Shown here: piece after piece, positions 11,385 to 23,523 of the stretch | Layout: each line of letters begins with the position of its first letter | Numbering within the stretch: the first letter of the stretch is position 1 | Source: Eupeodes corollae | Taxonomy: Eukaryota > Arthropoda > Insecta > Diptera > Syrphidae | Length of the DNA stretch: 64,000 bases | Direction: 5' to 3' | NCBI RefSeq assembly: GCF_945859685.1 | Contig: NC_079148.1 | Location: forward strand, 122,184,589-122,248,588 | Position numbers and translations under genes: made by a program | Notes under the pieces: model-generated | The model's input: the letters and a program-made list of their open reading frames with translations, nothing else | The model's database searches: none | Told to the model about the DNA's origin: nothing

Positions 11385-13673
11385 TCTCAACTATAGTCCA
11401 TCTATCTCTTGAGCTACTGATGAAGACGCACTTTCCGGGTTGCGAGAGTGATAACCCCGAATCGCTTGAAACCACAGAGCTAAACGTAGCTCATATGGAG
11501 CAAGTTAATTCCGTTATCATCATCAATACTTTTTCTCCATATAAATCCCCAGGCATGTATAACATACTGCCAGTTATGCTTCAAAAGTTGCATGATGTGG
11601 CAACTCCATGGCTGGAACAAATTTTCAAAGGATGTCTCCTTCTCAAACATGTGCCCATGTCGCGGAGACAGGTCAAAGTAGTTTTTATCCCGAAAGTGGT
11701 TAGGCGAGGTCACGAATCCGCGAAGGATTTCAGACCAATAAGCTTAACATCTTTTGTGCTTAAAACCTTGGAGCGCATTCTTGATTACCATATTAGAGAA
11801 ATCCTAGTTGGACGACCTCTCGAAAGCTCTCAGCATGCTTATCTTAAATCTACGGAGACTGCCCTCCATGAAGTACTGCGTACTGTAGAACATACAATCC
11901 ATTATAAAGAATTTACTCTTGCCACCTTAATAGACGTAGAAGGTGCTTTTAACAACGTCCTTACAGAATCCATAGAAGAATCGCTCGTTAAGTTCGGTGT
12001 AGAAGACTTCATTCGAGAATGGATTATTTCCATGCTCAGTGGTAGGAAGATTCGAGCCTCTCTAGGCAATACAATCGCAACAAAACACGTGAGTAGTGGA
12101 ACACCCCAGGGTGGTGTCCTTTCGCCTTTTCTATGGCTTCTGGTCATGGGTAGAATTCTCGTTAAATTAGAGAGATGTTGAGTGAAGGCGGTAGCCTATG
12201 AGGATGATTTGGTGCTATTGGTGTCAGGAAAGTACACCTCTGTGATTAGTGAAATCACGGAGTCAGCTTTGAAGAAAGTTAGCAGTTGGGCCAGGAGTTG
12301 TGGACTAGGAGTTAACCAAAGTAAAACTGAACTGTTGCTCTTTACCACCAAAACTAAAGTACCGCCCTTCACGCTACCTCGACTCAACGGTCTAATCCTT
12401 TCATGTCTTTAATTGCAAAATATTTGGGAGTTATACTCGACCCTAAACTAAACTGGAAACTAAATATTGAAGTAGGGGTTAAGAAGGCCCGTGTTGCCTT
12501 CTACGCCTGCAGCAAAACTTTCAGTAAAAAGTGGGGACTTCAGTCGCAGATGATTTTATGGACGTACACAGCCGTAGTAAGCCCAATCTTAACATATGGT
12601 ATAACATTAATAATCTAAAGAAGGTTCAGAGAACAGCTTTCGTGGGCACCACAGGTGTCATGCGTACTTGCCCAACGGACGCCTTAAACGTTATTTTGGA
12701 TTTTCTACCAATCGACCTTTTTATTAAATACATAGTTTTCTGCAGCGCTATTAGGCTGAAGGAATCAAACAGCTGGTTGTCAAAACCTTATGGTCACAGC
12801 AACACTACGAAATTGATTCCTTTAGATATTATCTCGGTAGACACTGACTACTGCACTCCTACTTTGAACCTTAGTAAGGGTTGTAAGGTTATTTTCCCAT
12901 CGAGAGAAGATTGGGAGGATAGGTTTCGCCACAACCATCCTTACTGTAGGCTCAAAGATGGAGTGCGAAATTGGTTCTGGGATCTTTTCTGAGTCCCTAA
13001 ATGTAGCCAAATCCTTTAGGCTTTCTGACTTTGCTAGCGTTTTTCAGGCTGAACTGCTGGCAATAAGGGATGCATGTAAGATACTTAAACAAAACCCAAA
13101 CCAAAACCGAAATGCGGCTATTTTCACAGACAGTCAGGCAGCTGTCAAAGCCATTAGCTTGGCCATATCCTCATCTAAATTGGTCCAGCAATGTCGCGAT
13201 GAGCTGGCGAGCCTGAATATTAACCCGGTGTCACCCTGATCTGGGTTCCGGGCCATAGTGGTATCGTGGGAAATGAACGAGCTGACGAGCTAGCCAGGCA
13301 AGGATCGGCCCTTCATAGCTCACTTACGGAAATGGTTAACATTCCTCTTGGTGCTATGAAGTGTAAAATCTCTTCTATCTGCCAAACTGAATCAAACCGA
13401 AGGTGGAGCAATTTACCCACCTATAACAAAACCCGTACAAACGATCTTCTATGCAGGCCAAGGCAAGACATAGCCAGGATTGTTGCGGTTTGTACCGGAC
13501 ATGCAGAGAAGTTGGGTATTTCTTACAACACCTTTTGCCGTAGTTGTAGTAACCAAAGAGAAAGTGAAACTATAATCCATTTCCTCTGGAAATGTCCTGC
13601 TTTGGCAAACACCAGAATGAAATACTTTGGAAAAGCATTCTTTCAAGAACTCGATGAGCTATCTGAGACATAG
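11385..13673 (+). pseudogene. LOA/I-type LINE: RT and RNase H half
   Basis: Starts at ELLMKTHFPGCES (about 11410). RT landmarks: INTFSPYKSPGMYNILPVML, KDFRPISLTSFVLKTLERIL (about 11720), LIDVEGAFNNV (11930), SSGTPQGGVLSPFLW (12090), then a TGA at 12180 and AYEDDLVLLVSG (about 12192), where the usual YADD box reads YEDD. The thumb and linker follow (KYLGVILDPKLNWK, RVAFYACSKTFSKKWGL, VSPILTYG). RNase H follows with SDFASVFQAELLAIRDA (about 13020), IFTDSQAAVKAI (13120) and GNERADELARQGS (13270). The C-terminal Cys/His region has FCRSCSNQRESETIIHFLW (about 13535). At least four frame breaks. The EEP half of the same kind of element lies at 3841-5095. Confidence 0.82.
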
Positions 13674-14470
13674 ATTAGAGACCTAATCTTTTATCTCAAT
13701 GCGACAAAATGGCTGTAACATAATCGCCATGAAGCTTCTCTATCAATTTATCCCTTTCAATCAAAGGTCAAACGAGTTTTTGGTATCAAAACGGCGCACT
13801 ACAGCGCTAATTGGCTCTCAGGCTAGGTTGCCTTGAGATCGCCATTTCTATCTACCTATAATCCCCTTATCAAGGCATACCTATTCCAAGAATTGAGAGC
13901 GTTCAAATACGTTGCCTTTGAGGCAAAGTTAGACATTATTACCCGAAAATTCTCCAGATCAAAACAGTCTTCAATTATTTATTTTCACGACTCGGGAAGA
14001 ACGTTAAAAGATGTTTGATATATTTTTTAGCCATCGCTACCTTTCAGGTTCTATGAACTGCCCAAATCATTACAAAGCGATCTTCTCAAATTTGTTCACC
14101 GAACTCAAAAACTGAATCAAAAAACGTTTCCCGGAAGTACAAATGCTTTGAACAATAATGCAGTTCCAATCCAATTATGAAATAATTTGGATTAAAAGAA
14201 GTAAAAAGAAAGCTTAAAGAGTCAGATTCCAAGGCTTATTTTTTCACACCATTCACAACTTATTCAGTTAAAAAAGCTTGAATGCATTGCAAAAAACAAT
14301 ATAAAGAATTAAATGTTGATAAGCAAACTGCAACAATTTGGACTTTTAAGTAGGTCTCTTTATCATTTGCGGTTAAGTGATGTGGTGGTGGTTTGATAAG
14401 TTCACTGTGCTTATCAAGCCTTCTCCAATACAGTATGCAGTGAAAGTTGTATTACATTGAAAATTTGATT
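13674..14470. other. LINE 3' flank and upstream DNA of the DM9 gene
   Basis: After the LINE stop (TAG near 13671) there is probable LINE 3'UTR to roughly 13835, then AT-rich DNA. No gene motif seen; the open frame at 13833-14018 has no recognisable domain. Confidence 0.5.
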
Positions 14471-14473
14471 TAA

Positions 14474-14481
14474 TATAAATA
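14474..14481 (+). promoter_or_regulatory. Candidate TATA box of the DM9 gene
   Basis: TATAAATA lies 90 bp upstream of the predicted start codon at 14564. That would put the transcription start near 14505 with a 5'UTR of about 60 bases. In DNA this AT-rich the match alone is weak. Confidence 0.35.
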
Positions 14482-14563
14482 AGGTTCCATTCTGATGACC
14501 TACAATAATTACTAAACTATACCAGTAGAGTGTTTACAATCTTAAGGAAGCAAATACTTAAAA

Positions 14564-16015
14564 ATGGGTAAACAACATACCTACCCTTTAAAATTCTATC
14601 AAGTGAAACAAAATATACCAAAAGATGCATTAAAAAATCGTTTTTCATTTCAGCACATAATTGGGTTCATATGACACCAGATTCACCAATTCCAACATTT
14701 GCTGTTATTGGAGAGTCCGACTGTCGTGACGGTTCGACGACTTATGTTGGGCGTTCCTCTCATGAAGGTGGCCTATTTCCAGCTAGAGTTGATTCGAACA
14801 ATCATTGTGCTTATGTCAGTTGGGCAGGAAGTGAAATTAAGAAAACTCACTATGAAATCCTGGTTGGTGGAAACTATAGATTTATACAATACTCAGCTGA
14901 TGGGATACCATTAAGTGCTGTCCGTGCAGGCAATACTGCCGATGGTGAACCACTGTGGGTAGGACGTGGTGTGGTGAAAGGAAATCTTATTGTTGGTAAA
15001 ATTCACCCTATTCACCAGTGCCTGTTGGTACCGTTCGATGGAGAAGAACACCGTTTGGATGCATATGAGGTTTTAGTTCGTGAACCAGCAAAACAACCAT
15101 GCCCAACACCAATACAACCGAAAACTTGCCCAAATTTATCACCGACACCGCCTTCAAATAACCTTCCTTCAAATCCTGTTGTAACTTGTTCGTACAATGA
15201 GCTTCAATATGAAGATCCTCTACAGTGTCACTTTTCAGTAGATAGTCGATGGAATAGTGTCCCAACTAAAGATGTTGTCAATGAACCCCAACCACCAGCT
15301 GTTAAAGGTCCAAATATTCCCAACATGGAGGTAAGGCTTTTTTATCAAAAGTGTTAGAAAACCATAGCTTAATAATCTTCCCACCCTAAAGGAAGACGAA
15401 GGAAAAAAGACTTCAGACAGTGAACGAGCGATCCCAAAGCCGAATAACGATGTTAGTCCTAAAGTCAAAGACACCAATGAACCATCCGCTGTGACGACAG
15501 CACCATCTCCACCAGAAGAGAAGGATTTGACTACCGATACAGAAGTTGTAACTAAGATCGAAATACCCATCTTAGTCGATGAGCCCTTCGAAGAAAACTC
15601 TTGGTTACTTGGAACATTCGATTATATACCCCCAGATGCAATTGTCGTAGGCGAAGACACTGATAAAGCTCTTATCTATGTTGGTAGAGCGCAAAATCTT
15701 CCAGCTAAAATCGTTCCCGAGAGAAAAGAAGTTTATATTTCTTCAAATGGAAAAGAATTCTCTATTAATGGTGAATTTGAGTATTTAGTTGGTGAAGGTT
15801 ATAACTGGGTTAAGGGAATGCAATCTGGAAATAATATTCCAAAAGGAACTGTAACAACTGGAGTATCTGAGAAAGGCCCTGTGTATATAGGACGTGGAAC
15901 TCTTCTCAATGCAATATCTCCAGGTTCTGTGTACGCAGGAGATTACGCTGTTTATATTCCATACGGTCTTAAGGAACACAGGCTTACTACCTACGATATT
16001 CTTGTAAAGGAGTAA
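14564..16015 (+). CDS. DM9-repeat (DUF3421) protein, complete, three exons
   Basis: Predicted coding exons are 14564-14567 (ATG G), 14654-15330 and 15392-16015, giving 434 residues. Exon 2 follows TTTTCATTTCAG; joined to ATG G before GTAAAC it starts MAHNWVHMTPD. Exon 2 ends in ATG GAG before GTAAGG (phase 0), and the 61-bp second intron ends CCACCCTAAAG. Four DM9 repeats in two pairs: about 5-72, 73-145, 296-360 and 361-434, each with the family pattern (TYVGR, LWVGRG, IYVGRA and VYIGRG; ends YEILV, YEVLV, EYLV and YDILV). A Pro/Ser/Thr/Glu-rich linker (146-295) separates the pairs. No signal peptide or membrane segment, so probably cytosolic. DM9 proteins are linked to lectin-like binding and immune responses in other invertebrates; the role here is inferred. 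The first exon is the least certain part. Confidence 0.88.
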
Positions 16016-16027
16016 TATTTTGTTAAT

Positions 16028-16048
16028 AATAAATATAAAGCAAATAAA
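16028..16048 (+). terminator. Polyadenylation signals of the DM9 gene
   Basis: Two AATAAA hexamers (16028-16033 and 16043-16048) lie 13-33 bases after the stop codon, a normal position for a short insect 3'UTR. Confidence 0.65.
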
Positions 16049-16784
16049 ACACTTTTAAAACCAGATGTTTCAAAGAATACGTACATTTTATACAAAGATT
16101 TATGTAAAAGGTAGACCGCACCTACAAGTTTCTTTTGGAAAATGTAATAAAAGTATCGAATTAAATTGTTTCCAATTACTTGAGTTTTAGCCACCTCGGA
16201 TAGCTTCACAGAAGCCCTCACACCAATTTTGAAAGAAATTGATTGGATTTTGGCATAAAATCGGTTCTTAACGGTTGACCATACAAAAATTCCTGAAGTC
16301 GTCCAAATCTATGTTTTTTCAAATTTTATTAAGAAAAATAGCGTGGATCTGATTCACCCATTGATGATAAAAAAAAAACGTTTAATTATGAGGTCACTCC
16401 AAGATTCGCACCAAAACTGTCACTCTATGTGGTTTCTCCAAAATTATGTGACGATTTTCAAAGCCCTTTATGTGGCAATTTAGTAAATGTAAGCATTATT
16501 TTGCAATTCAAGCTGTTCTAAGGTATAAACTGTAAGCGTAGAAGAAGCTGCTCTGTCGTACCTTGAATTGGTTTGTAAGCAAAAAATTGGACATTTTTGC
16601 ACAGAATTCTAATGAGGCCAATGCTTGTGAAATATTAATCTAAGTTTTTTAAGTTTTTAATATTTCCCAAAATTAATAAAGTAAAAAAAATCATAGCGTG
16701 AAGTATAGTACTGATTCTCTGTTTCTATCTAGATTTCGCACAAGAACTGTGCTTGATCACATTTTCACGCTAAGATTTTAAAGT
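16049..16784. other. Intergenic, nothing recognised
   Basis: AT-rich DNA between the DM9 gene and the first HINE-like repeat. No coding motif seen on either strand. Confidence 0.55.
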
Positions 16785-19200
16785 AAAAAAGAGGCTGGGA
16801 TGCGACCCACACTGATAACTTCCCATCCCGTCTGTCGATTTGTCTTGCTTTTTACTTACTTTTTATGAAAAAACGGACTGTTGGATTTTTATATAAAAAC
16901 TACTGAATATCGAAAACAATATTTTCTGTGAAATAAAATAAGTTTGAAGCCAAAATTTTTAATTTTTGAAAGCTATTTGAGTCGAAAGTAAATTTTTTAC
17001 AAGTTTAGTATTGTTTTTTTTTTTTTTTAAAGTCCAACGTTCAGCCTGCCTGTGTATAAGCGGATCGCTTTGCACTACCCCGTCTGCAGCACTGGACACC
17101 TTGCTCTACCTTACACCTCTTGACATATTTAGCAAACAAATAGCTGCAAGCTCGGCTATTCGCTTCAATGCTTCGTCGCAGTGGACTAACAACAACATTG
17201 GCCACTCCGTAATTCTAAGGTACTTAGAATCAATTCCAAAGCACACAGACTACACCATCCCCCAACTACAATTCGACAGAAACTTCCAGATTTCTATACC
17301 TACCAGATCTTTTTGGGAGGAAAGGACATTCTTGGAGGATGAGTGAATCCACTTTTACACAGATGGCTCAAAAACCAAAGAAGGGGTTGGTGGTGGTGTG
17401 TACTCTGAACGACTGAAATTAAGTCTCTCATTCCGCCTTCCCAATCATTGTAGCGTGTTCCAGACGGAACTTTTGGCGATTAAGGAAGTCTTGTCTTGGC
17501 TCAAAGACAACATGATATCAACATCTGATATCCGTATTTTCTCCGATAGCCAGGCCGCTATCAAATCTCTGGACTCTCTCTACAAATTCTATAACAGTCC
17601 ATAACTGTCGATCATCTCTAATGGAGATGGCGCAACAGTTTAATATTCACCTTTGCTGGGTGCCGGGCCATAGAGACATTCCAGGTAACTGTAAAGCAGA
17701 TGAACTCGCCAGGAACGGTACAGTACAGCCCATCCTACCACGTTTGGCAAGTACTGGCATACCAATCGCTACTTGAAAACTGTTGCTAATGCAAGACGCT
17801 GTGAGGAGGGCAGGCACCAGGTGGACCAACATCACCACGTGTCAAGCCACAAAAAACATCTGGCCAACACTGCATTTAAAACGTTCAAGGTGCTTGCTCT
17901 CTCTAAGCAGATCGCATATAAGCTCGATAATAGGTGTCATAACCGGACACTGTCTAACAGGAAAGCACGCCACGAGACTAGGCGTATTCTCAAATGACTT
18001 TTGCAGAAGCTGTATGGATGAGGAAGAGGAAGAAACGGTTCTTCATCTTCTCTGCACATGCCCTGCTCTAGCTCGAAAACGCAAGAATTTCCTAGGAGAA
18101 TACTTCTTTAACGATCTAAACGATCTAAATCATATCAGTATAATCAGCCTCTCACGTTTCGTAAGGGACTCTAACTGGTTCCATTGAGCTTAGGAGGAAG
18201 CCTCAAGATTCATGTGGTATCACAATGAGCCATTAAACTGGCCTAAGTGTGTCCGTTTCCATCTTGGACAGCCACTATAAACTAACCTAACGTAGTATTT
18301 TTTTTTTAGAGTTTCATTTTTTGTGAAAAAAACTGTCAAATTGATTTTTTCAACATTTTGTAGAATGTTGAAAACAATATTTCTTATAAAATAAAATTAG
18401 TTTGAAGCCAATATCTACAATTTTTTAAAAGATATTTGAGTCGAAAATCAATTTATACCAACTTTTATTAATTTTTTGTAAAAAAAACTATCAGTTCGCT
18501 TCTTCTCTAAATGTTTCCGAATGTTGAAAAAAAATATTTCTTCAAATTTAAAATTAGTTGGAATCCATAATCTCAAAGTTTTGAAAAGATATTTGAGTCG
18601 AAAATTAATTTTTAGTAACTTTTATTAAATTTTCTTTTCAGTTTCTATTTTTTGTAAAAAAAACTGTATATTCGATTTTTTCAAAATGTTACCAGATGTT
18701 AAAAACGTAATTTTTTGTTGCACAAAATTGTTTTGGAGATGAAATCATTTTGTATTCGTAAAATTTTCGAGTTGACACATTTTTTTTCGGTTTTTTTTTT
18801 TGATTTATAAAAAAAGCCGTTAATTGGATTTTTTTTCAAAAATATACTGATTTGGTAGCACGTTACAATTTATTATATAAAATTTAATTCAAGTCTCTTG
18901 CGTTATTGGTTCGTAAGATATTTAGGGTTAACCAAAAATTTCAGGTTTTTTTTAACTGCTTTCGTAAAAAAAACACCCACCCAATTTTCTTGAGAGTCCT
19001 TTCTGCATCTTTCTGCATTATTATCTGTGTAACAAAATGTATTTGAAGTCGATATCCATTTTGGTTCTGTAGCTATGGACAACGAAAAAACGTTACGAAC
19101 GTACGAATGTACGGATGTACGCACACACACACGCTCAGACATCTTTCTAAAATGTGACAAATCGGACGCACTACAAAAACTTCCTATGGGAAGTTAAAAA
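16785..19200 (-). repeat. HINE-like repeat copy H1, both ends present
   Basis: 3' end (left): AAAAAGAGGCTGGGATGCGA at 16786, then AACTTCCCATCCCGTCTGTC. 5' end (right): ACTTCCTATGGGAAGTTA just before 19196, with the CACACACACGC/GTACGTAC-rich stretch inside it (about 19090-19140). Between are imperfect tandem units of about 172 bp marked by ATTTGAGTCGAAA (about 16977, 18434, 18591). A LINE (17029-18292) interrupts it; without that it is about 1.15 kb. No open reading frame of its own. Confidence 0.75.
17029..18292 (+). mobile_element. RNase H-bearing LINE 3' fragment inside H1
   Basis: Same family as 1-1302, opposite strand. It starts at VQRSACLCISGSLCTTPSAA (17032) and encodes LLYLTPLDIFSK, a TGA at 17344, then HFYTDGSKTKEGVG (17350), VFQTELLAIKEVLSWL, IFSDSQAAIKSLDSL (17536), a frame break, LCWVPGHRDIPGNCKADELA (about 17650), and 17783-18187 with FCRSCMDEEEEETVLHLLC. 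It is flanked by TAGTATT plus a T run on both sides (from about 17006 and from 18293), consistent with a target-site duplication in the HINE-like unit. 5'-truncated, no polyA; it ends AAACTAACCTAACG. Confidence 0.82.
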
Positions 19201-19341
19201 TTCAGCAATTAATAAATGTAAATACACTGCATTAATGCAGTCGGTAACTCTGTTCAAAAAACAGTCTGACAACTGAAATGCGATCAATTTTGCCGTCATT
19301 TTACTTTTCTTGAAGCTCCACAGGAAAATGTCAAAATACGA

Positions 19342-22090
19342 TACTTACTTTCTTACTTAAGGTAGCACTACAGGACGGGGCGGACCTGGGCCTCAACGAA
19401 CAGGCGTCTCCAGCCAGCTCGGTCTCTAGCTAGCTGTCTCCACTTTCGCATGCCAATTTGGTTCAGGTACTCTCCCACCTGGGTGCGCCACCTGAGTCCC
19501 GGTCTTCCTCTACTGCGTCGTCCCTCGGAATTGGATTCGAAGACCTTCCGGGCTGGAGCGTTGATGTCCATCCGCTCTACATGACCTAGCCATTAAAGCC
19601 GTTGGACTTTAATTCTGCTAACTAGGTCAGTGTCGCTGTACAGCCCGTACAGTTCGTCGTTATATCTTCTCCTCCATTTTCCGAAGAATTTTTTCTCTCG
19701 AAGCATCCTAAGACACTCTCATCTTCCTTTGACAGGGCCCAGGCCTCAGCGCCATAAATGAGAACCGGGATGATGAGTGTCTTAAAGATGGTGATTTTAC
19801 ATGCTCAAGAGAGGACTTTACTTCTCAATTACCTTCTAAATCCAAAGAAGCAGCGATTTGCAAGAGTTATTATTCGTTTGATTTCAGCGGTGGTGGGTAT
19901 TGATTTTATGCTCCAGGTTTTTTTCCAAGATCTGCCGTAGTTGAAAATTTGGTCGATAGTGGACTTTCCTAGTCCGAAGCCACACTGATAAGGACCAATC
20001 AGGTTGTTGACGAACGGCTTTAGACGTTCACATAATACGGCAGAGAGGATCTTATACGCAATGTTAAGGAGACTGATGCCTCTATAGCTGGCGAAATTAA
20101 GAGGATCTCCTTTCTTATGTATCGGGCCTACTATGCTGAGATTCCACTCATGGGGCATGCTTTATTCCGACCAAATTTTGCAGATGAGTTGGTGCAAGCT
20201 CCCTACCAAGTCATCGCCTGCAGCTTTGAATAGTTCGGCAGCGATGCCGTGAGCTCCAGCAGCATTGATTGACTTAAGTTTAGGTATAGCAATCTTCGCT
20301 TCGTCGAGGTCTGGTAGGCGGAATTTTTGATCTGTGTCGCCTAGGTTGAGTGGTTCTATCTCACTTATAATTTGGAGAAGTGGTCGTTTCATATTCTCAA
20401 CATCGACTTCGGTTCAACTACGATGTTCCCTTGATCGTCTTTACAGGCTTCGGTTCGTTGATGGTACCCCTGGGAGGTTTTTTTACCTTTTGGTATAATT
20501 TACGAACCTCATTCCTGTTGTAACATCCAACAGGATGCGCTTCTCATGCTCTGTTTTTTTCCATCTGAGAAGCCGGTGTTCCTCTATCTCTTCTTCTGCT
20601 CGTAGAACTCGCGAGCAGCTCTCGTCCTTTTGTGCAGCGCCGTTTTGTATGCCTCTTGTTTCGCTGCGTGCGCTTGCCGGCATTCGTCGTCAAACCAGTG
20701 GTTTTGCTGTGGTGGCCGTGTGAAACCTAGCACTTCAGAGGCGGCATCTCTGATGGCTGCAAGGCAATGTTGACACTGTTTTCAATGCTTAATGCAGGCA
20801 GCATATGACTCCTTAAGAGGTTATTAGAGACTCAATCGCAAAAGGACATGGCAGTCTCTTGCTATTGTGCCCGTCTGGATCGGGATATCCGTAGCTGTAC
20901 TTTGGCTACAACGAGGAAGTGTTCTGAGTAAAAGTTTGCAACTAGAAATGTCTGGATATACTGTATACAGGAGAAGTGTCGTGCGTCGATCGCAATATGG
21001 TCTATCTGGATTGATCAGGTGATTTCCATGTCCCCTTGTGGATATTAAGATGTGTGAACTGCGTACTAGCTTCCACAACGTCTCGCCCCGCAGCGAAATC
21101 GATCAGCCTGAATCCGTTGTAGGAAGTGGTGTCGTGCAAGCTGTATCTTCCAATTATACCACCAAATATGTCTTCTCTTCCTAGCTTGGCATTAAAATCT
21201 CCTAAGACAGTTTTATTGTCGTAGTAAGGGCACTGCTCATATGTCTTGTCCAAGAGCTCGAAGAATATGGCTTTGGTGTCTTCATCTTTCTTCTCTGTTG
21301 GGGCATGCGCGCATATAATGCTTATGTTGGCGAATTTAGCCTTGATGCGAATTGTCTTACTGCGCTCGTTCACACTGTTGAAACTCAAGACTTTTCGCCT
21401 GAGTCTAGTTTAAACAATAAATCCTCACCCAAATAGACGCTGTCTTTGTTCCCGGTAGCAGTCGCCGTAGTATACATCTCAGTCTTTTAGTTTGCGTTTG
21501 CCCGGTCCATCCCATCGCACTTCTTGGATGGCGGTAATATCTGCCTTGCAGCACTTAAGGGCTTCCGCCAATTGTTCGGCTTATTATTCTTATTTCGTTT
21601 GCTTGGTTTGTCAACAGTGAATCCGTCCTAAAGGTATTGTTTACGTGGCCAGGAAGTCACCCCGACGGCACAACCCCCAACCTGGAGGGCTAGATCCTTA
21701 GTATAACTCCAAGGAAGAGGAGCCATATAAACCGCTCCTTACAGGCCTGGTCTCCGAATATGTCGAAGAAGCCCTATAAGGTGTTCACTAAGTAGTTCAA
21801 CCTAACTGGAACTGTAGACGCCACCGTTGATTCCATCTCGAGAATTTTCACGCTGCCGTCTGGATAAGGAGAGGTGCCTTAGTGGAAACACCTCTCCCTC
21901 CTCTCTTGTTTGATGCTCCCAACAACTTTCCACTGGGGTTAGAACCCAATCTCCAGTTGAGGTACTAGGCATTTGATGTTCACCGCAGGGAGGTGAGAGT
22001 AGGAGATAATAGACAGAGGTGGGTTTTGAGAAAAACGTGTGGACGGTTGTGTCCTCTTGAATGCACATGTCTACCATTGGAACATGTCAA
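19342..22090 (-). mobile_element. RTE-like LINE copy 2, RT core deleted
   Basis: The minus-strand element ends in a TAAG-type tail (19342-19360). 5' to 3': a leader (about 22090-21640, no recognised protein), then EEP endonuclease at 21388-21002 with IICAHAPTEKKDED, GDFNAKLGREDIFGG (about 21215) and THLNIHKGTWKSPDQS. Next come the pre-RT linker (20683-20162) and RT fingers, NLSIVGPIHKKGDP, YRGISLLNIAYKILSAVLC and CGFGLGKSTIDQIF (20150-19940). The reading then jumps at about 19920-19900 to AEIKRIITLANRCFFGFRR. The catalytic YADD palm is gone, a deletion of roughly 650 bp relative to copy 5. The 3' end (19571-19368) has NAPARKVFESNSEGRRSRGR. It retains more 5' sequence than the other copies. 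Confidence 0.82.
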
Positions 22091-22295
22091 AACAAGATGT
22101 GTAGGTAAAATAATTAAAAATTAATTAAATGATTTCTGTCATACTTTTTTATAGGCGCCTACTTTGATGACATTAATGAGCTGGTCTTTGATATTGTATA
22201 TCTGCCGCATTCTTGTAGAAGTTTTTCTGTTCACAAATGCATTGCATGAATTTTATCGGCATGTCTTGTGCAACTAGTTGCAATTTTGAACTTAA

Positions 22296-22335
22296 CCGTT
22301 ATCAGTGGGGGTCGCATTCCAGCGTCTTTTTATTT
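22296..22335 (+). repeat. Isolated HINE-like 3'-end remnant
   Basis: TTATCAGTGGGGGTCGCATT then CCAGCGTCTTTTTA matches the A end of the HINE-like family with about four changes. No 172-bp units adjoin it. Confidence 0.45.
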
Positions 22336-23523
22336 TTTGAATGTGACTTTGTATCTAATGTTTTTCAAATACTGCACATTGTCAGGCTTGGTCTACCGCC
22401 GAACAAAGGGAAATGAGTGCCAAAACTTTGTTTATTATTTGTTTTTATTTTGAGAGATACAAAAGTTAAGAAAACAATTTTGATATCTTAATAAATGTAT
22501 TTTTATAGGCTAGAGATTACACAGAAATGGTTCGGCAATTCAAAACATCTCGGAACCTTGTAACCAAATTAATAAAATCAGCTAAATACAATTTTTATAA
22601 CAACAGGTTTAACTTAAATCGTTCCTCCAAGTATTTTTTTAAAGAAGTCAAGAGCATTGGTTTGAGAGGAGATTCTTCTATTTCCGATGATAATATTGAT
22701 TTAGAGGAGTTGAATCGAAAGTTCTCTACTCCCCCAACCCAATTCCCAACTGGGCAATCTAGTGTTTCGGAAAACGATAGAGTCGATGCTTTTCCTGTTT
22801 GTTCAGTAGATGAATATCAAGTAGGTAAAGCAATATTTTCTAGTAAATCCAAATCAACTGGACTTGACAACATACACCCAGACTTTTTAAAAATCCTTCT
22901 TCCTTTCATACTTCCTCACATAACCCACATTTTCAACACCATCATAATGACCTCCATCTAGCCCATCTCGTGGAAAAAATCTTAAGTTATACCCATCCCT
23001 AAACGTGGAAAGAAAATGGAATACAGACCAATAGCTATCCTTCCTTTTTTATCTAAGGCTTTTGAAACTATCTTAAGTAACCAGATCAAAAATTATATTG
23101 AAGATTCACGTCTTCTTAACCCTCTCCAGTCGGGATTTGGATCTGGATACAGCTGCATCTCAGCCCTTTTAAAAGTTTCTAAAGATATAAGACAAGATTT
23201 AGACTCTAATTATACAACTGTGATTACCCTACTTGACTTTTCTAAAGCATTCGATTGCGTTAACTCTAGCCTTCTCTATGATAAACTGACGACTTATTTC
23301 AATTTTTCTGACACAACTAAAAATCTTATTTGTTCGTATTTGACTAATCGCATGCAAGCCGTATCGTGTAAAGGTAAATTGTCTTCGTTTCTTCCTGTCA
23401 ATATAAGTGTTCCTCAAGGATCTATCCTTGGTCCTTCTCTGTTCTCTATGCTTATTAATGATTTGCCATCTTTTTTATCTTACCGCCAGTTTCACATCTA
23501 CGCTGATGATGTACAATTATATA

